Shown one piece after another: positions 1 through 10,766 of a stretch of 64,000 nucleotides of DNA. The notes under the pieces were generated by a model. It did no database searches. It was not told the DNA's origin and was given only the letters and a program-made list of their open reading frames with translations. The stretch comes from Hirundichthys speculiger (taxonomy: Eukaryota > Chordata > Actinopteri > Beloniformes > Exocoetidae). How positions within the stretch are numbered: the stretch's first letter is position 1; each line of letters begins with the position of its first letter. The stretch lies in the NCBI GenBank assembly GCA_018398805.1, contig JAGFBZ010002147.1:124001-188000 (forward strand), written 5' to 3'. The position numbers and the translations under genes are program-made.

Positions 1-27
1 GCCGGCAGCCACGACCATAGTCAGGTG

Positions 28-488
28 TATCCCAGGAGCCAGAGCGGGTGACATCGAGGCAAATTTTAAGCTGCTGGCAAAGAGTAACCGTAAGTACAGT
101 AAAGTTATCATACATGTCGGCACTAATGACACCCGGCTACGCCAGTCGGAGGTCACTAAAGTTAATATTGAGTCGGTGTGTAATGTTGCAAAGACCATGT
201 CGGACTCCGTAGTTTTCTCTGGTCCCCTTCCTAATTTGACCAGTGATGATATGTTTAGCTGCATGTCATCGCTCTGTCGCTGGTTGTTGTGGTGTGGTGT
301 CCAGCAAACGACATGGCCTTTATTGACAATTGGCCGGATTTTTGGGGAAAGCCTGGTCTGATTAGAAGAGGTGGCATTCATCCCACCCGGGATGGTGCAG
401 CTCTTATTTCTAGGAATTTGGCCGATTCTCTTAGATGGTCCCCCCTGATAATCCAGGGTGGAGGCCAGGATGCAGAGCTGCAGTCTTA
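28..488 (+). pseudogene. LINE ORF1 remnant with esterase-like domain
   Basis: The reading frame that includes [13 protein letters not shown] and then [11 protein letters not shown] matches block III (GxND) of the SGNH hydrolase/esterase fold found in ORF1 proteins of CR1/L2-type LINEs. A second block, [21 protein letters not shown] at about 370-435, carries the C-terminal histidine region of the same fold, but in another frame, so at least one frameshift lies between about 240 and 300. The frame then ends at 487-489. ORF1 of these elements is thought to bind the element RNA; the role of the esterase domain is not settled. The start is outside the window. Confidence 0.75.
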
Positions 489-692
489 GACGCTTCTCTG
501 CTGCTCCAGGACTGCCCCCGACCACTAAAAACAGAAAAAAATCAACCATGTAGCTGCTAATGTTAACATGGTGCCAAACAAAAACATAGATTTGGTGTCA
601 ATTCCCTGTCCTCGGAAAGTCTACTTAGCGCGCAAAATAATCTGATAAAAATAAAAACTGTCAGACACTTGGAGCCAAGAGAACTTGTAATT

Positions 693-2807
693 AGATGTGG
701 ATTACTGAATGTAAGGTCTCTTGGCTCTAAGTCTCTTTTAATCAATGATCTTATTACTGAGACTCGTTGCGATGTCTTCTGCTTATCAGAAACATGGCTA
801 TAAGAGGGAGAGTATGTGAGCTTAAATATGGCTGCACAACCAGGTTATATTAATTATCATATTCCCCAGAGTACGGGTCGAGGTGGAGGAGTAGCAGCTG
901 TCTACAACTCAAGCCTACAAGTAAAAACAAAACCCAAATGTAATTATAATACATTCGAAAGCCTCACACTTAGTCTAACTTTTCCAAACTGGAAATCAGA
1001 ACAGCCAGTTTTGTTGGTGGTAGTGTACCGGCCACCTGCTGGTGCTTATCTGGAGTTTCTGTCTGAGTTCTCTGATTTTTTAGCTGGTTTAGTGCTCAGC
1101 TCAGACAAAGTCATCATAGTGGGTGACTTTAACATTCATATGGATGTTGACAGTGACAGCTTTAAATTAGCCTTTACATCTCTCTTAGATTCATTGGGCA
1201 TCTCACAAAAAGTAAAAGAACCGACTCACTGCTTTAATCACATTCTGGATCTGGTTCTCACCTATGGTATAGATACTCATCACCTGTTAGTGTCGCCGCT
1301 GAATTCTCTTCTCTCAGACCACTATTTAATTACATTCGAGTTCAGCATTTGTGGCATTCAGAAAATGAAACGTGTCATTACAGCAGATGTCTTTCTGAAG
1401 ATGCTGTAAATAATTTTAAGGCGGTCATTCTCTCTCATCTCCCTATGGTGGAAAATGATAGAATAGCTGAGAGCAACGACCTGAATTTTACTCCGGCAGA
1501 TATTGATTACCTTGTTAACAATACTGCTGATATGTTACATTCAGCCCTGGATGTGGTCACTCCTCTGAGGAAGAGGGTTTCTTATCCTAGGAGCTCAGCT
1601 CCCTGGTATAATTCACATATTCGCATGCTGTAGCAGAATGCACGTAAAATGGAAAGGAGGTGGTACTCCTGTAAATCTGTGGACTCCCATCGTGCCTGGA
1701 AAGATAGTTTAATAGTCTACAAAAGAGCCCTATGCAGAGCTAGAACATCTTATTATTCTTCGTTAATAGAAGAGAACAAACATAACCCATGTTTTCTGTT
1801 CAGCACTGTGGCCAGGCTGACAAAGAGTCACAACTGGTCCATGCATTCCTGCTACTCTCAGTAGTGAAGACTTTATGAGCTTTTTAGCGGGAAAATAATC
1901 AAAATTAGAGATGAGATTGGCCAGGCCCAACTGTTGACTACTGTGAACGTCCCTGCAGCTTCATTGATTTCTTCTGTTTTTGATTTGACTCTGGACTGTT
2001 TTTCTCCTGTGGGCCTCTCTGTGTTGACCTTAACTATCAGTAAAGCTAAACCATCTACATGCCTGTTGGATCCCATCCCAACTTGGCTGCTCAAAGATGT
2101 TATGTCCTATATTGGTATATCAACTTTGGATCAGATTAACCTATCTCTACAATTAGGATATGTGCCACAAGTTTTTAAAGTTGCAGTCATTAAACCTTTG
2201 CTCAAGAAACCATCTCTTGATCCGGACATCTGGGCAAACTATAGACCAATATCCAACCTTCCATTTATCTCTAAAATTCTGGAAAAAATAGTTGCTAGCC
2301 AGTTAGGAGAACACCTGCATAGAAATGATCTATTTGAGGTCTTTCAGTCAGTATTTAGAACTCATCATAGCACAGAAACTGCACTGATTAGAGTCTCCAA
2401 CAACCTCCTCATGGCCTCAGACAATGGATTAGTTTCTTTCCTTGTTCTGGTGGACCTCAGTGCTGCTTTTGATACCGTTGATCATAGCCTTTTGCTGCAT
2501 AGATTAGAGCACACTGTTGGAATTAAAGAGACAGCATTAGGCTGGTTTAGGTCATACCTATCTGACAGGTTCCAGTTCGTCCATGTTAATGATGTTTCTA
2601 CTACGCGGACTTGTGTCTGCTATGGTGTCCCACAGGGTTCAGTTCTGGGACCAATCCTTTTCACCTTATATATGTTGCCCTTGGGAAAAATTATCCGGAG
2701 CCATGGCATAAACTTTTATTGCTACGCTGATGATATACAGCTGTACTTATCTATGAAACCAGTGGAAATTTTGGCTAAACTTCAAGGGTGTCTTAATGAC
2801 ATTAAGT
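693..2807 (+). pseudogene. LINE ORF2, endonuclease and first part of reverse transcriptase
   Basis: The endonuclease begins with LLNVRSL and LSETWL (about 700-805), followed by an in-frame stop. It continues through VVVYRPP, the catalytic GDFNIH at about 1123-1140, and SDHYLITF near 1315. After frameshifts near 1400, 1640 and 1870, the reverse transcriptase gives LLDPIPTWLLKD, IKPLLKKPSLDP, NYRPISNLPF, the palm DLSAAFDTVDHS with its first catalytic Asp, GVPQGSVLGP and CYADDIQLYL (the YADD catalytic box at about 2720-2735). The frame is cut at 2807 by the solo LTR. The protein would nick target DNA and copy element RNA into it. Multiple stops make it non-functional. Confidence 0.9.
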
Positions 2808-3737
2808 TGTTAGGATTTAGAATGAACTCAGAACTTTAAACTGTTAAAGCTAAAACTTTATTGCCTGTAGGCTGGCTGTTTTTATGAGGGTGAGTCCTCA
2901 GTGTTGCTGCTTTATGACCTAACGACTGGGATCTCCTGACTTCCTGACCTGCTGTCTTTCAAGGAAGTATGCGATGGTATAGATACCCCCATCTCCTGGA
3001 ACAAACACAACCATATTTGTCTGGACCTGTGATTGGCATTCTGGACTTTTGGAGACAAAGGGCCTGATTTACTAAAGGTTTGCGTGCGTAAAAACGTGTG
3101 CAAACTTGACATCACCCGCAAACCAATGCGCAAGCTGATTTACTAACAGCGTGCAAAGAGAACTGCGCCTCTCAAATGAGCAAAATAGCACACGCTGTTC
3201 ATTTAGCACTTTTGCCCTGATGAATAATCAATATGGGGCGTACCCGCCAGAAAGCGCAAAATACTGGGAGGGGAAAATGCAAATAGGTCCATTTACCACG
3301 CGCAATGAGATTTACCAACCCTGAAAGTAATTGCGGGGATTGTGATTGCGTCTGTATTTAATACGTTCGAAAGGAAGGTGCTAATCTGCCCAGCATTACG
3401 CACCGATGGCTGCTGTTATTGTGGCAAGGAGGCGACATCGCCAAAATCAAAGAATACGCAGAGAGAGAGTCTTTCGGACTCGTGTAAATTTGTTTGCACA
3501 TGCAAAAGGAGAAATATTTTATTTGAATGTTAAATCGAGTATTATTCAGCAAAAGGTTGCCACAGGAGGCACCAGGGTTTCCCCGTTGTCTGGTAATTGC
3601 CGGACTTTGTCTGGTAAAATATGCGGAAGTCCGGGATTTTATAATCTCTCCGGTCAAAATGTCCGGTGAAAATACTCCTCCCAAGCACAATTTCAGTTGT
3701 AATAAAATGGGTTATTTCCACATCATTTTATGAAAAA

Positions 3738-3865
3738 CGCCTCGGGGTTCTCCCAGAGGAGCTGGTGGAAGCGGCCGGGGGATCTGGACCTCTGAAGCTG
3801 CTGGCCGCGCGACCCGACTTCGGATAAGCGGAAGCTAATGGATGGATGGATGGATGGATGGATGG
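3738..3865 (+). mobile_element. Rex3-type LINE 3' end, 5'-truncated
   Basis: The end of a Rex3-type LINE is recognised from CCGGGGGATCTGGACCTCTG-like sequence, the run GCGACCCGACTTCGGATAAG and the closing (GATG)n microsatellite at about 3839-3865. It is flanked by a 13-bp direct repeat, ATTTTATGAAAAA, at 3725-3737 and 3866-3878, the mark of target-primed reverse transcription. Only the last 128 bp were copied, as is usual for dead-on-arrival LINE insertions. It lies inside Harbinger 1, so it is younger than that element. Confidence 0.85.
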
Positions 3866-4028
3866 ATTTTATGAAAAAACATATACTTTTTTTACGAATG
3901 AGTAATGTGTGAGGACGAGTCGGCTCCAGCCACAGCTCCACTCATTGATGCCACAGGTGCGCGCAGAGACGCATCTCCGTAATGACAGCGCTCCGCGGTT
4001 ATGGAGGCTTGAACTTCTCAACGGCCAC

Positions 4029-4322
4029 TTAACCACCTGTCTTGTTTGCCGAAGTTTTATTAAAGGCCACTTTTTCTTTAGTTCTTTGCCTTATATCTTG
4101 CCACCTTCTTTTAACCTCATCTGCCGTTCTTTTTGTCTTACCAACTGCATTTATTCTATCGCAGATTTTCTCCCATATTGCGTTTCTTTTGGTGATGTTT
4201 AAATGTCTTTGCTGTAGTTCATGAATTTGTTTATTTGCCTCTTCCACTAATATCTCTAACTCCAACTCGTCAAATTTCATTTTGCGCTTGCGTTTATCCT
4301 GCTTTCCATCCAGACTCTCCAT
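4029..4322 (-). CDS. Myb/SANT-like DNA-binding protein of Harbinger (NAIF1-type domain)
   Basis: This 97-codon open frame starts at the ATG at 4320-4322 and codes for a very basic N-terminus followed by a helical Myb/SANT-like domain: FDELELEILVEEANKQIHEL, RNAIWEKICDRINAVGKTKR and DEVKRRWQDIRQRTKEKV. The spaced Trp residues and final K/R-rich helix are those of the trihelix/Myb module carried as the second gene of Harbinger transposons, which binds transposon ends and helps bring the transposase to the nucleus. The frame is uninterrupted, which is unusual in this window, but the partner transposase is missing. The end lies close to TNKTGG-like residues and may be truncated. Expression cannot be judged from sequence. 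Confidence 0.7.
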   Translation of the reverse strand: MESLDGKQDKRKRKMKFDELELEILVEEANKQIHELQQRHLNITKRNAIWEKICDRINAVGKTKRTADEVKRRWQDIRQRTKEKVAFNKTSANKTGG

Positions 4323-4749
4323 GGCGCAAACCGTAAGACACGCAACACCTCATTTAAATACTGCGGTTTGCACCCGTTATCATTTGCGTGAGCATTCTTA
4401 GTTGATCACCCGCAAAACACACAACAACAGCACGCGCAAACTTTTTCAGTGCACACGCAATTTAGTACTCTTTATTCAGGATCTTAGTAAATCAGGCCCA
4501 AAGAGTAATAAACTCAGAAGAGAAATGAGTCCTCCTCTTGCAGACTTTAAAAAGAAGAGAGACTTTACATCGGGGTGCATTTCCTGACATGTTCCGTGGT
4601 GTCAGGAGGTGTACCATCGGCCGATTGAAATATTCTGCATGGCATAAAAATTCTTTGTATTCATGATTGTATTAAATTCTTGATTGATCTTTGTTTCTAG
4701 ACTTGTCATTGAGGCACCAGATAAAAAGAACACGGAGAGATACTTTTCA

Positions 4750-5456
4750 AAGTCCTGGATGTCCTCTAACTTTTTGCTTCTAAACTCAGATAAAACAGAG
4801 GTTATTGTCTTTGGTCCCAAACACCTGAAGAATGGATTGACTGGGTTTACCTTGGAGTCATTTTTGATCAGGATATGTCATTTAAGCAGCATATTAATCA
4901 GGTTTGCAAGACAGCCTCTTTTCATCTCCGAAATATTGCCAAGATTAGGAGCATCCTCTCTCAGGGTGATGCTGAAAAATTAATCCACGCGTTTGTCAGT
5001 TCTAGACTGAATTGTTGTAATGCATTGTTAGCAGGATGTCCGAAAAGCTCACTGAATATCCTCCAATTGATCCAGAATGCAGCAGCGAGGGTGCTGACAG
5101 AAATCCGCAAGCGAGATCACATCTCTCCCATGTTAGCCTCCCTCCACTGGCTCCCCGTGAAATTTCGAATTGAGTTTAAAATTCTGCTTCTCGCATATAA
5201 GGCCCTTAATGGCCTAGCTCCGCGCTATTTACAAGACTTGATAGCACATTATGCTCCTAATAGAGCTCTCCGCTCTCAGAGTGCAGGCTTACTTGTCGTT
5301 CCTAGAATATCCAAGAGCAGGTTTGGAGGACGGGCCTTCTGCTACCAGGCAACTTTTTTATGGAACCAGCTATCAGTTTGGGTTAAGGAGGCTGACACCA
5401 TCTTCATCTTTGAAAATAAATTGAAAACATTTTTGTTCAGTAAAGCCTACAGTTAG
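4750..5456 (+). pseudogene. LINE ORF2, C-terminal part downstream of the LTR
   Basis: Immediately after the LTR the frame resumes with SWMSSNFLLLNS, which in the intact minus-strand copy follows NDIK directly. It runs through VIVFGPKHLKNGLTGF, then a deletion that in the second copy corresponds to residues around MLASSTAVKN, then DQDMSFKQHINQVCKTA, AAARVL, LHWLPVKFRIEFKILLLAY, and stops after FSKAYS at 5454-5456. This is the thumb and C-terminal region typical of L2/CR1-group polymerases. The deletion near 4850 shifts the frame. The region from 4875 to 5456 is otherwise open. Confidence 0.88.
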
Positions 5457-6312
5457 TCTAAACTATAGTGTGTAGGGGCTAATACTTATAGCCATAGTTG
5501 TAGTAGCTAAGACTAGAGTAGGCTCGTCTTAATCACAGTTTTGTCATAGTTATACTGCTATAGGCCTACGCTGCAGGGGGACACCAACATGATCTGCTGA
5601 GTGGTGTCTCCGCTGCTTTCCTCCTTTTCCTTCCCTTTCCTCCTCCCTTCCTCCTCCTCCAGCTCATTCATAATTAATTGGGAGCACCTTGTTACTGTAA
5701 CTGTGCTCCATATTCATTGCTGTGGTTTGTTGTGCTGTTTTGCCCCCCTTTTCTTTCTGTGTATTTGCAGGCCAGAGTTTCCTGGGTTTCATGCTGACTT
5801 GCTCTTCCATCCTCTGTCCATCCCGGGGTTTGCCTCCACTTGTGTTTGGGGTACCAACTGGCGTGGTGATCGGCGACCTGGTCCTCTGGCCATCTCATCC
5901 CAGTGCTTCTACCTCCATCTGTTTATGTTTATATGGTCATTAAATTTAGTCATTTGTGTGCTCTCCTCTCTCTGTCCTCCACCCTCTCTCTGTCCTGTCT
6001 CCCCTCTTTTCTTTCTCTACCCGGCTGGCCTTCAGCAGGAAGGTCCCCCCATATGAGCCAGGTCCTGCTCAAGGTTTCTTCTTCTTAAAGTGGAGTTTTT
6101 TCTTGCCACTGTTTGGCGTAAAGTTTTTTTTTCTCCCTATGTGGGAGTTTTTTACTTGCCATTATCATTGATTGGATTTAATATTATAATTTTAGTTAAT
6201 GATATTTGCTCGGGGGTCATGCTCTGGGTTTCTGTAAAGCACCTAGAGACAATTGACATTGTAACAGACGCTATACAAATAAAATTGAATTGAACTGAAT
6301 TGAATTAATATG
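5457..6312 (+). repeat. L2 3' UTR and tail
   Basis: This non-coding part is shared with the minus-strand L2 copy at 50097-50947. It contains a pyrimidine-rich stretch (about 5610-5670), the landmarks AGCTCATTCATAATTAATTG and CATCTCATCCCAGTG, and the terminal stem-like motif before the (GAATT)n tail. Open frames here (for example 5601-6056) arise from low-complexity pyrimidine tracts and are not genes. A segment of this UTR seems to have seeded the minisatellite around 56.1 and 59.4 kb. Confidence 0.85.
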
Positions 6313-6794
6313 AACCTTTAAGTTTATGGTTGATGCTTTTTTTATTTGAGTTTTCTCTTGACTGTTAATCACGGTTTGAGTGTTTTATCATTCAACATAG
6401 GTACTCAACTCCAGTTTTATCCCCCAACCCGATGTTCTTCCACAACAAAGTGACAACATCATATGGAAGTTTCCTTCACGTTACTGCTACTAAATTTGCT
6501 TCTAGATGCTGATAAATTGTGGGATGCACTTAGTTTGGCTTAGATTTTGTTGTAAAAATTTTGACAGTGTAATATATTGAGTATTGCTAATCAGCAGAGT
6601 TTGTATTAACTTAATTTCAAGACCTGTTCATGACATTTTTCTCACTGTGTGTCTTGTGTCTTTTTTCCAATAGTTGTAGATTTACAAAATAACCACCCAC
6701 AAACATAAAATCAAATCGCACCATTGCACCATTGCATCATCATGCATTCACGAACACTCAAAATGTAAACAAAAAACAACAAAAAGCTAATGCT
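6313..6794. other. No recognised feature
   Basis: AT-rich sequence between the L2 tail and a Rex3 fragment. I see no coding signature, inverted termini or tandem repeats. Confidence 0.6.
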
Positions 6795-7295
6795 AGTTTA
6801 GGCTTTTTGATGGAGTTGTTCCTCATGAAAGGTGTTTGGTGGTCTTGGGATTCCATCTCTGCTTTTTGCAGATAATGTGGATGAGAATCACCATCTCTAA
6901 ATCCGAAACCATGCTTCTCAGTCAAAGTTTGGAATGCCCTCTCCAGGTTGGGACTGAAAAGCTCCCTCAGGTGGAGGAGTTTAAATATCTTCCTGTTCAT
7001 GAGCGGGGGGAGAGTGGAATGATAGGCAGATCGTTGTGGCATCTGTAAACTCTGTACCTGTTTGTCATGGTGAAGAAAGAGTTGAGCAAAAAGGCAAAGC
7101 TGTCTTTTTACCCATTGATCTTTGTTCTTAACTCACCAGTCACGAACTGTAGGTAATGATATAAGAAATTAGATTGTAAATATACCAGCTGAAATGAGGA
7201 TTCTCCCTTAGATATCAGGTGAGAAGTTGAGTCCGAGTAGAGTCACAGCTCCTCCACATCGAGAGGAGCCAGTTGAGGTGATTTTGTGCTAGCCC
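6795..7295 (+). mobile_element. Rex3-type LINE fragment (RT palm/thumb)
   Basis: The + strand codes, in broken frames, for the RTE-clade Rex3 reverse transcriptase: FGGLGIPSLLFAD-like sequence at about 6830-6870, then MRITISKSETMLLSQS, PLQVGTEKLPQVEEFKYL, MVKKELSKKAKLSFYPLIFV and, near 7255, the HIERSQL equivalent (CACATCGAGAGGAGCCAGTT). The second catalytic Asp region is lost in a short deletion just after LLFAD. It is internally rearranged, without a 3' tail, and non-functional. Confidence 0.8.
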
Positions 7296-8811
7296 TTAAC
7301 GTATAATCCATTGTTAAAAAAGAAAAAATTCATCATTTTTTGAGATTTTTGTATTAATGATCAATGTAGTTCTCTCCTTTGTCCTCACAGAAGGAGAGGA
7401 ACACCATCAGCTGCTGAAATAGTGCAGAATATTTTCATCACTCAACAGTTTCCAGTGAAATAGTACCTGAAAGCAGTGCCAATGTGGTGTATTTATGTAC
7501 GTCTGCCAACAGTGGTGTGTGCACAGGTGTTGTAAATGCAATAAAGATCAATAATATTGATTCTTATTTGTTCTAACTGCATGGAGTTCTAAGTTTTGCT
7601 TTGAAACAACCTTATTAAAGACTGTATATTTCTATTTAAGTGAGAGTGGTTTATTAGTATTGTAGCCAGATGGTTGCTTTCTCTCTCTATGTAATACATG
7701 ATATGCAATTAATGAATTAAGCGAAGCAAAAATATATAATCTGCTTTCACTGTCTTCAAGTCCTTGTTTCTGAAATCAGTGCTACAAAAATGAGAGTCCT
7801 GCTTGTCTAAAGATGCCCATATTTAGCTCAGTGTCAGTGGGAGTGGAGAAACTGCACTGTGAAGTTGAGATCTCACACAGGACCAGATGGAGGTATTCCA
7901 GGAAATGATACAGTTAAAGATCACTGGCTCCACATACTGTTTGTGTGAGACTGTGCATGCCCTGCAGAAAAATTATGAACTTAATTATAATATTACTAAA
8001 AGTGTGTTATTTATACTTCATACAGGGAGTATATTTTGTAAAATTATATTTGCAGCAATTTGGCAGGTGGCTGTTGAGGTATTCTTATGTTTACTTCAGA
8101 TAGTCAGCAGCATGGTCCATCAAGAATCACATGGGGGTTATAAGATGTGGATGCAGTTTCAGACATCAGTGAAACATTAGAGTGAGTTAAGGGGTCAGTT
8201 TTGTCTCCAACAACGCTTTGCCATGAGGATTGCTTGAGCAAAATATCTAATCGTCATTTGTGGTTGTAGCAGCCTGTCCTGAAATGGGAAAAAAAAAAAA
8301 AAAACTAATTAGGAAAAAAACATAAAACTGTTTGTTAAGGAATAGTATTTTCACACCCGACAAATACAAAAATAAGAGAGAATGAAGAATATTTTTAAAA
8401 TATGTCCATCGGCAAAAATCCAGAAATTTTATGAGATTCTTTTTACTGTCCCTAATTTTAAAAAGAAGAATGTATTTTCTATTTCCAAATGAGCCTCAAC
8501 ATTGTTCATTTTAACTTCTTAATTATTCAGGAGCCCTGCTCAAAGAAAGAGAAAGCAGTGTGACTGTTGGTCGTAAACAGAAATGTAATCTTAACAAAAG
8601 TCAATTTTGGTGAATTTAAACTATCGATTTTCTCCCTTTTGGCCTTCTCCTCCTGTAACATTCATGCCTTTGATTTAATATTAAGCACATGCTGAAGAGG
8701 TAAAGGAGAAAGGAAAAAGGGGGGAAATAGTGTATAAAGGTAGGAGGAGGATATGTAGAAGTCAACAAAGACAGGAAGAAAGAGAGAGAGAGATAAAGCA
8801 AGACTAAACCA

Positions 8812-8818
<7 letters not shown>
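7296..8818. other. No recognised gene; AT-rich
   Basis: No frame resembles a known family. A poly(A) run lies at about 8288-8304. AATAAA-like motifs occur but with no gene to attach them to. Confidence 0.5.

Positions 8819-8847
<29 letters not shown>
8819..8847. repeat. (TG)n microsatellite
   Basis: About 14 uninterrupted TG units. Looser TG-rich sequence continues at 8965-9000 and 9115-9125. Confidence 0.95.
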
Positions 8848-9821
8848 CTAGATTAATTAGAATCCTTCTGGACTGCCATTACTGCTCATTAAATGAAGCC
8901 AAGGCCATACAGGCATCAAACAAAGAGCTGGGACTGAGCCTTGATCCAACCCCCACCGATGTCTGAGTGTGTGTGCATGTGCATGCGTGTGCATTTGCAA
9001 ATTTCCAAGAGTGTGTGAAGAGCGTAGATGCATTTCTGTTTATACACATAGAGATCCTAAACTTGCTTTGGTATATATGTTTGCAGAATATATAGATCAT
9101 ATCTAAATGTGTTTTAATGTGTGTGTTTAGAGGAAATGCTGCCTTTTCAAAACTACCACTATGCGAGTGTATGTCTATCTGTGCATCTTTGTATGCATCT
9201 ATATCTGCATGTCTTTTTGTAACTGAAAGAATTGGTACGTAAATGAAGCATTATGTTAATGATATTTCTCATCCAGAGGGCCTGTGAATCTCCACAGGTC
9301 CTGTAAGCATAAATGATGCTCCCCCGCTAGATGGCTGAGACTTGCTTGTTGCGGCTTAAAGGGATGAATTAGGCCTCTGAATCCCACATCACATTCTTCT
9401 TCGTTTTCAGTAAGGATTGGACTAGGTTTCCACACGCATTATAATGAGAGTGTTTATGGGTGCTTATTAGTTGGTGCCTGTGGTGGCAACGAATAATGAT
9501 TTACTGGAGTTAATACAATCATGTACAGAACAGGCCTACAGCTTACAGTAATGAGTTGCAATGCTTCAGCTTCAAGAAAACACTGCTTGAATATGTGTCA
9601 ATAAATGATTGATGGATTCTGTTAAAGAAGACTTTGTAAACTTTCCATGCTAATGTTACAGGTATTTCCAAATTTGCTCTGCTGCTCCCAGAATTTACTC
9701 AAATAACATGTAAAATAAATTCTCAGCGATAGCAGCAATGGATCTCATTTCTGTTTAAATGTAAAAACAGAATCTACTGACTTTATACTGCTGAAACACA
9801 GCAGAATCAAGTGCTTACAAT
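8848..9821. other. No recognised feature
   Basis: Moderately AT-rich unique-looking sequence. I see no coding motif and no terminal repeats. Confidence 0.5.
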
Positions 9822-10512
9822 CAGTGCGTTTACATGGGAAGTTTAATTCCTCTTTAATTCAGAATTAAAGTTAAAGCCGAATAAAAGTTACCATGTAAAC
9901 ATTTAATTCCATATGAAAATGTCAACTCCGAATTAAACTTAATTCCGAAGTAAGTGGATGGTTTATTCCCATTTTAATTCCGCATTAAGTAATTCCGCGG
10001 TCATGTATACACTCATTCCTGTTTAAATTAATTCCCGTCTTTCTGCGCATGCTCGTTCTCTTGCCCGTCTGTCGCGATGACGCTTATATTCCACGCTGGG
10101 CTTGTTTTCAAAACAGCACCACGCAGTAAACGATGTTCAAGAGCAGAGACAATTTATTTAATAAATAGCTTGGAGGAACTGGAAATAATTAAAAGAACAG
10201 ATGGCAGGAAACATAAAAATTGTGAGCTTTTCAAAGCGGCCAGGTTAAATGAAGGAGGTTTCGCAGATAAAGACGCCACCCAGGTCAAAAATAAGTGAAA
10301 TGTTGTTGCTAACCTAGTTAGCTAAGTTTGTTTTCTTCCGGTAGATGTAAAGACATCCGCCCCCCCCTATCCAAACCTACAAACGTGTTTTCCATGTAAA
10401 CCTTAATTCGGAATTACTATTTCCATGTAAACTTGAAGGAAAATAGTTTAATTCGGAATTATTTAATTCCTAATTTTAATTCCGAATTAAAAAACATCAT
10501 GTAACTGCAGCC
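9821..10512. mobile_element. TIR DNA element with subterminal TTAATTC repeats
   Basis: The left end CAGTGCGTTTACATG is mirrored by CATGTAACTGCAG on the right. Both arms are filled with repeated TTAATTCC/GGAATTAA motifs (for example 9841-10035 and 10405-10495), and TACATGG recurs as CCATGTAAAC. This design, inverted ends plus clustered subterminal repeats, is that of a cut-and-paste transposon. I could not find a convincing target duplication and do not assign a superfamily. The middle holds a degraded DNA-binding-domain frame. Confidence 0.65.
10077..10296 (+). pseudogene. Possible trihelix/Myb-like domain remnant in the TIR element
   Basis: A short frame beginning near 10077 contains YLINSLEELEIIKRTDGRKH, LFKAARLNEGGFADKDATQV and KNK. 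The pattern of a helix, then a helix ending in a basic/glycine stretch, then a Q-V-K-N-K helix resembles the trihelix/Myb-like domain of transposon-borne proteins. The expected first Trp region has been lost and the frame stops right after KNK. The similarity is by pattern only and there is no DDE domain nearby. Confidence 0.4.
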
Positions 10513-10629
10513 ATTGTCATGATGGGAACAAAGTCTGGAATTTCTTGTGAGGCTCAGCACTTCAGCATTCTTCCCTGTTTTGTCCTTAGATTCACATTAA
10601 ATCAGTGCCCTCTGAATCAGTAAGACTAC

Positions 10630-10766
<137 letters not shown>

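Larger units (their letters stand above)
3060..4499. mobile_element. PIF/Harbinger-type DNA transposon 1
   Basis: Inverted termini GGGCCTGATTTACTAA (left) and its reverse complement (right, ending at 4499) bound 1440 bp. AAA occurs immediately outside both ends (3057-3059 and 4500-4502), a 3-bp duplication as expected for PIF/Harbinger, although TWA is the more usual target. Subterminal GC-rich motifs such as TTTGCGTG and CACGCAA recur near both ends. It carries a Myb/SANT-like ORF on the minus strand but no recognisable DDE transposase, so it is non-autonomous or deleted. A Rex3 3' tail inserted at 3738-3865. Confidence 0.85.
2808..4749 (+). mobile_element. Solo LTR, copy 1 (contains a Harbinger element)
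   Basis: The sequence starts TGTTAGGATTTA and ends CTTTTCA, so it has the TG...CA ends of an LTR. It is flanked by a perfect 4-bp duplication, AAGT at 2804-2807 and at 4750-4753. Without the Harbinger insertion at 3060-4499 it is about 500 bp, close to the 479 bp of copy 2 at 57105-57583, with which it aligns at both ends (for example GTACCATCGGCCGATT and ATTCTGCATGGCATAA). A TATA-like TTTAAAAAG stretch lies near 4548. No internal retroelement sequence is present, so recombination between two LTRs probably removed it. The 4-bp duplication fits Ty3/Gypsy-type or retrovirus-type integration; the family is not named. Confidence 0.85.
1..6312 (+). mobile_element. L2/CR1-group LINE, nearly full length, internally interrupted
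   Basis: This is a degraded non-LTR retrotransposon whose 5' end lies outside the window. In order it shows an SGNH-esterase-like ORF1 end, an apurinic-type endonuclease, a reverse transcriptase, a long 3' UTR, and a 3' end with the teleost L2 signature (GTAAAGCACCTAGAGACAAT, then ACGCTATACAAATAAA) followed by an imperfect (GAATT)n tail at about 6281-6306. Between 2808 and 4749 it is interrupted by a solo LTR. A second copy on the minus strand (50097-51818) reads straight through that point, so the break is a later insertion. Stops and frameshifts throughout show it is no longer mobile. The L2/CR1-group assignment rests on the esterase ORF1 together with the RT and 3' end. Confidence 0.9.

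Noticed and set aside
5601..6056. 151-codon frame
   Set aside because: Lies in the L2 3' UTR, is pyrimidine-driven, and the homologous region at 50.3 kb does not preserve it.
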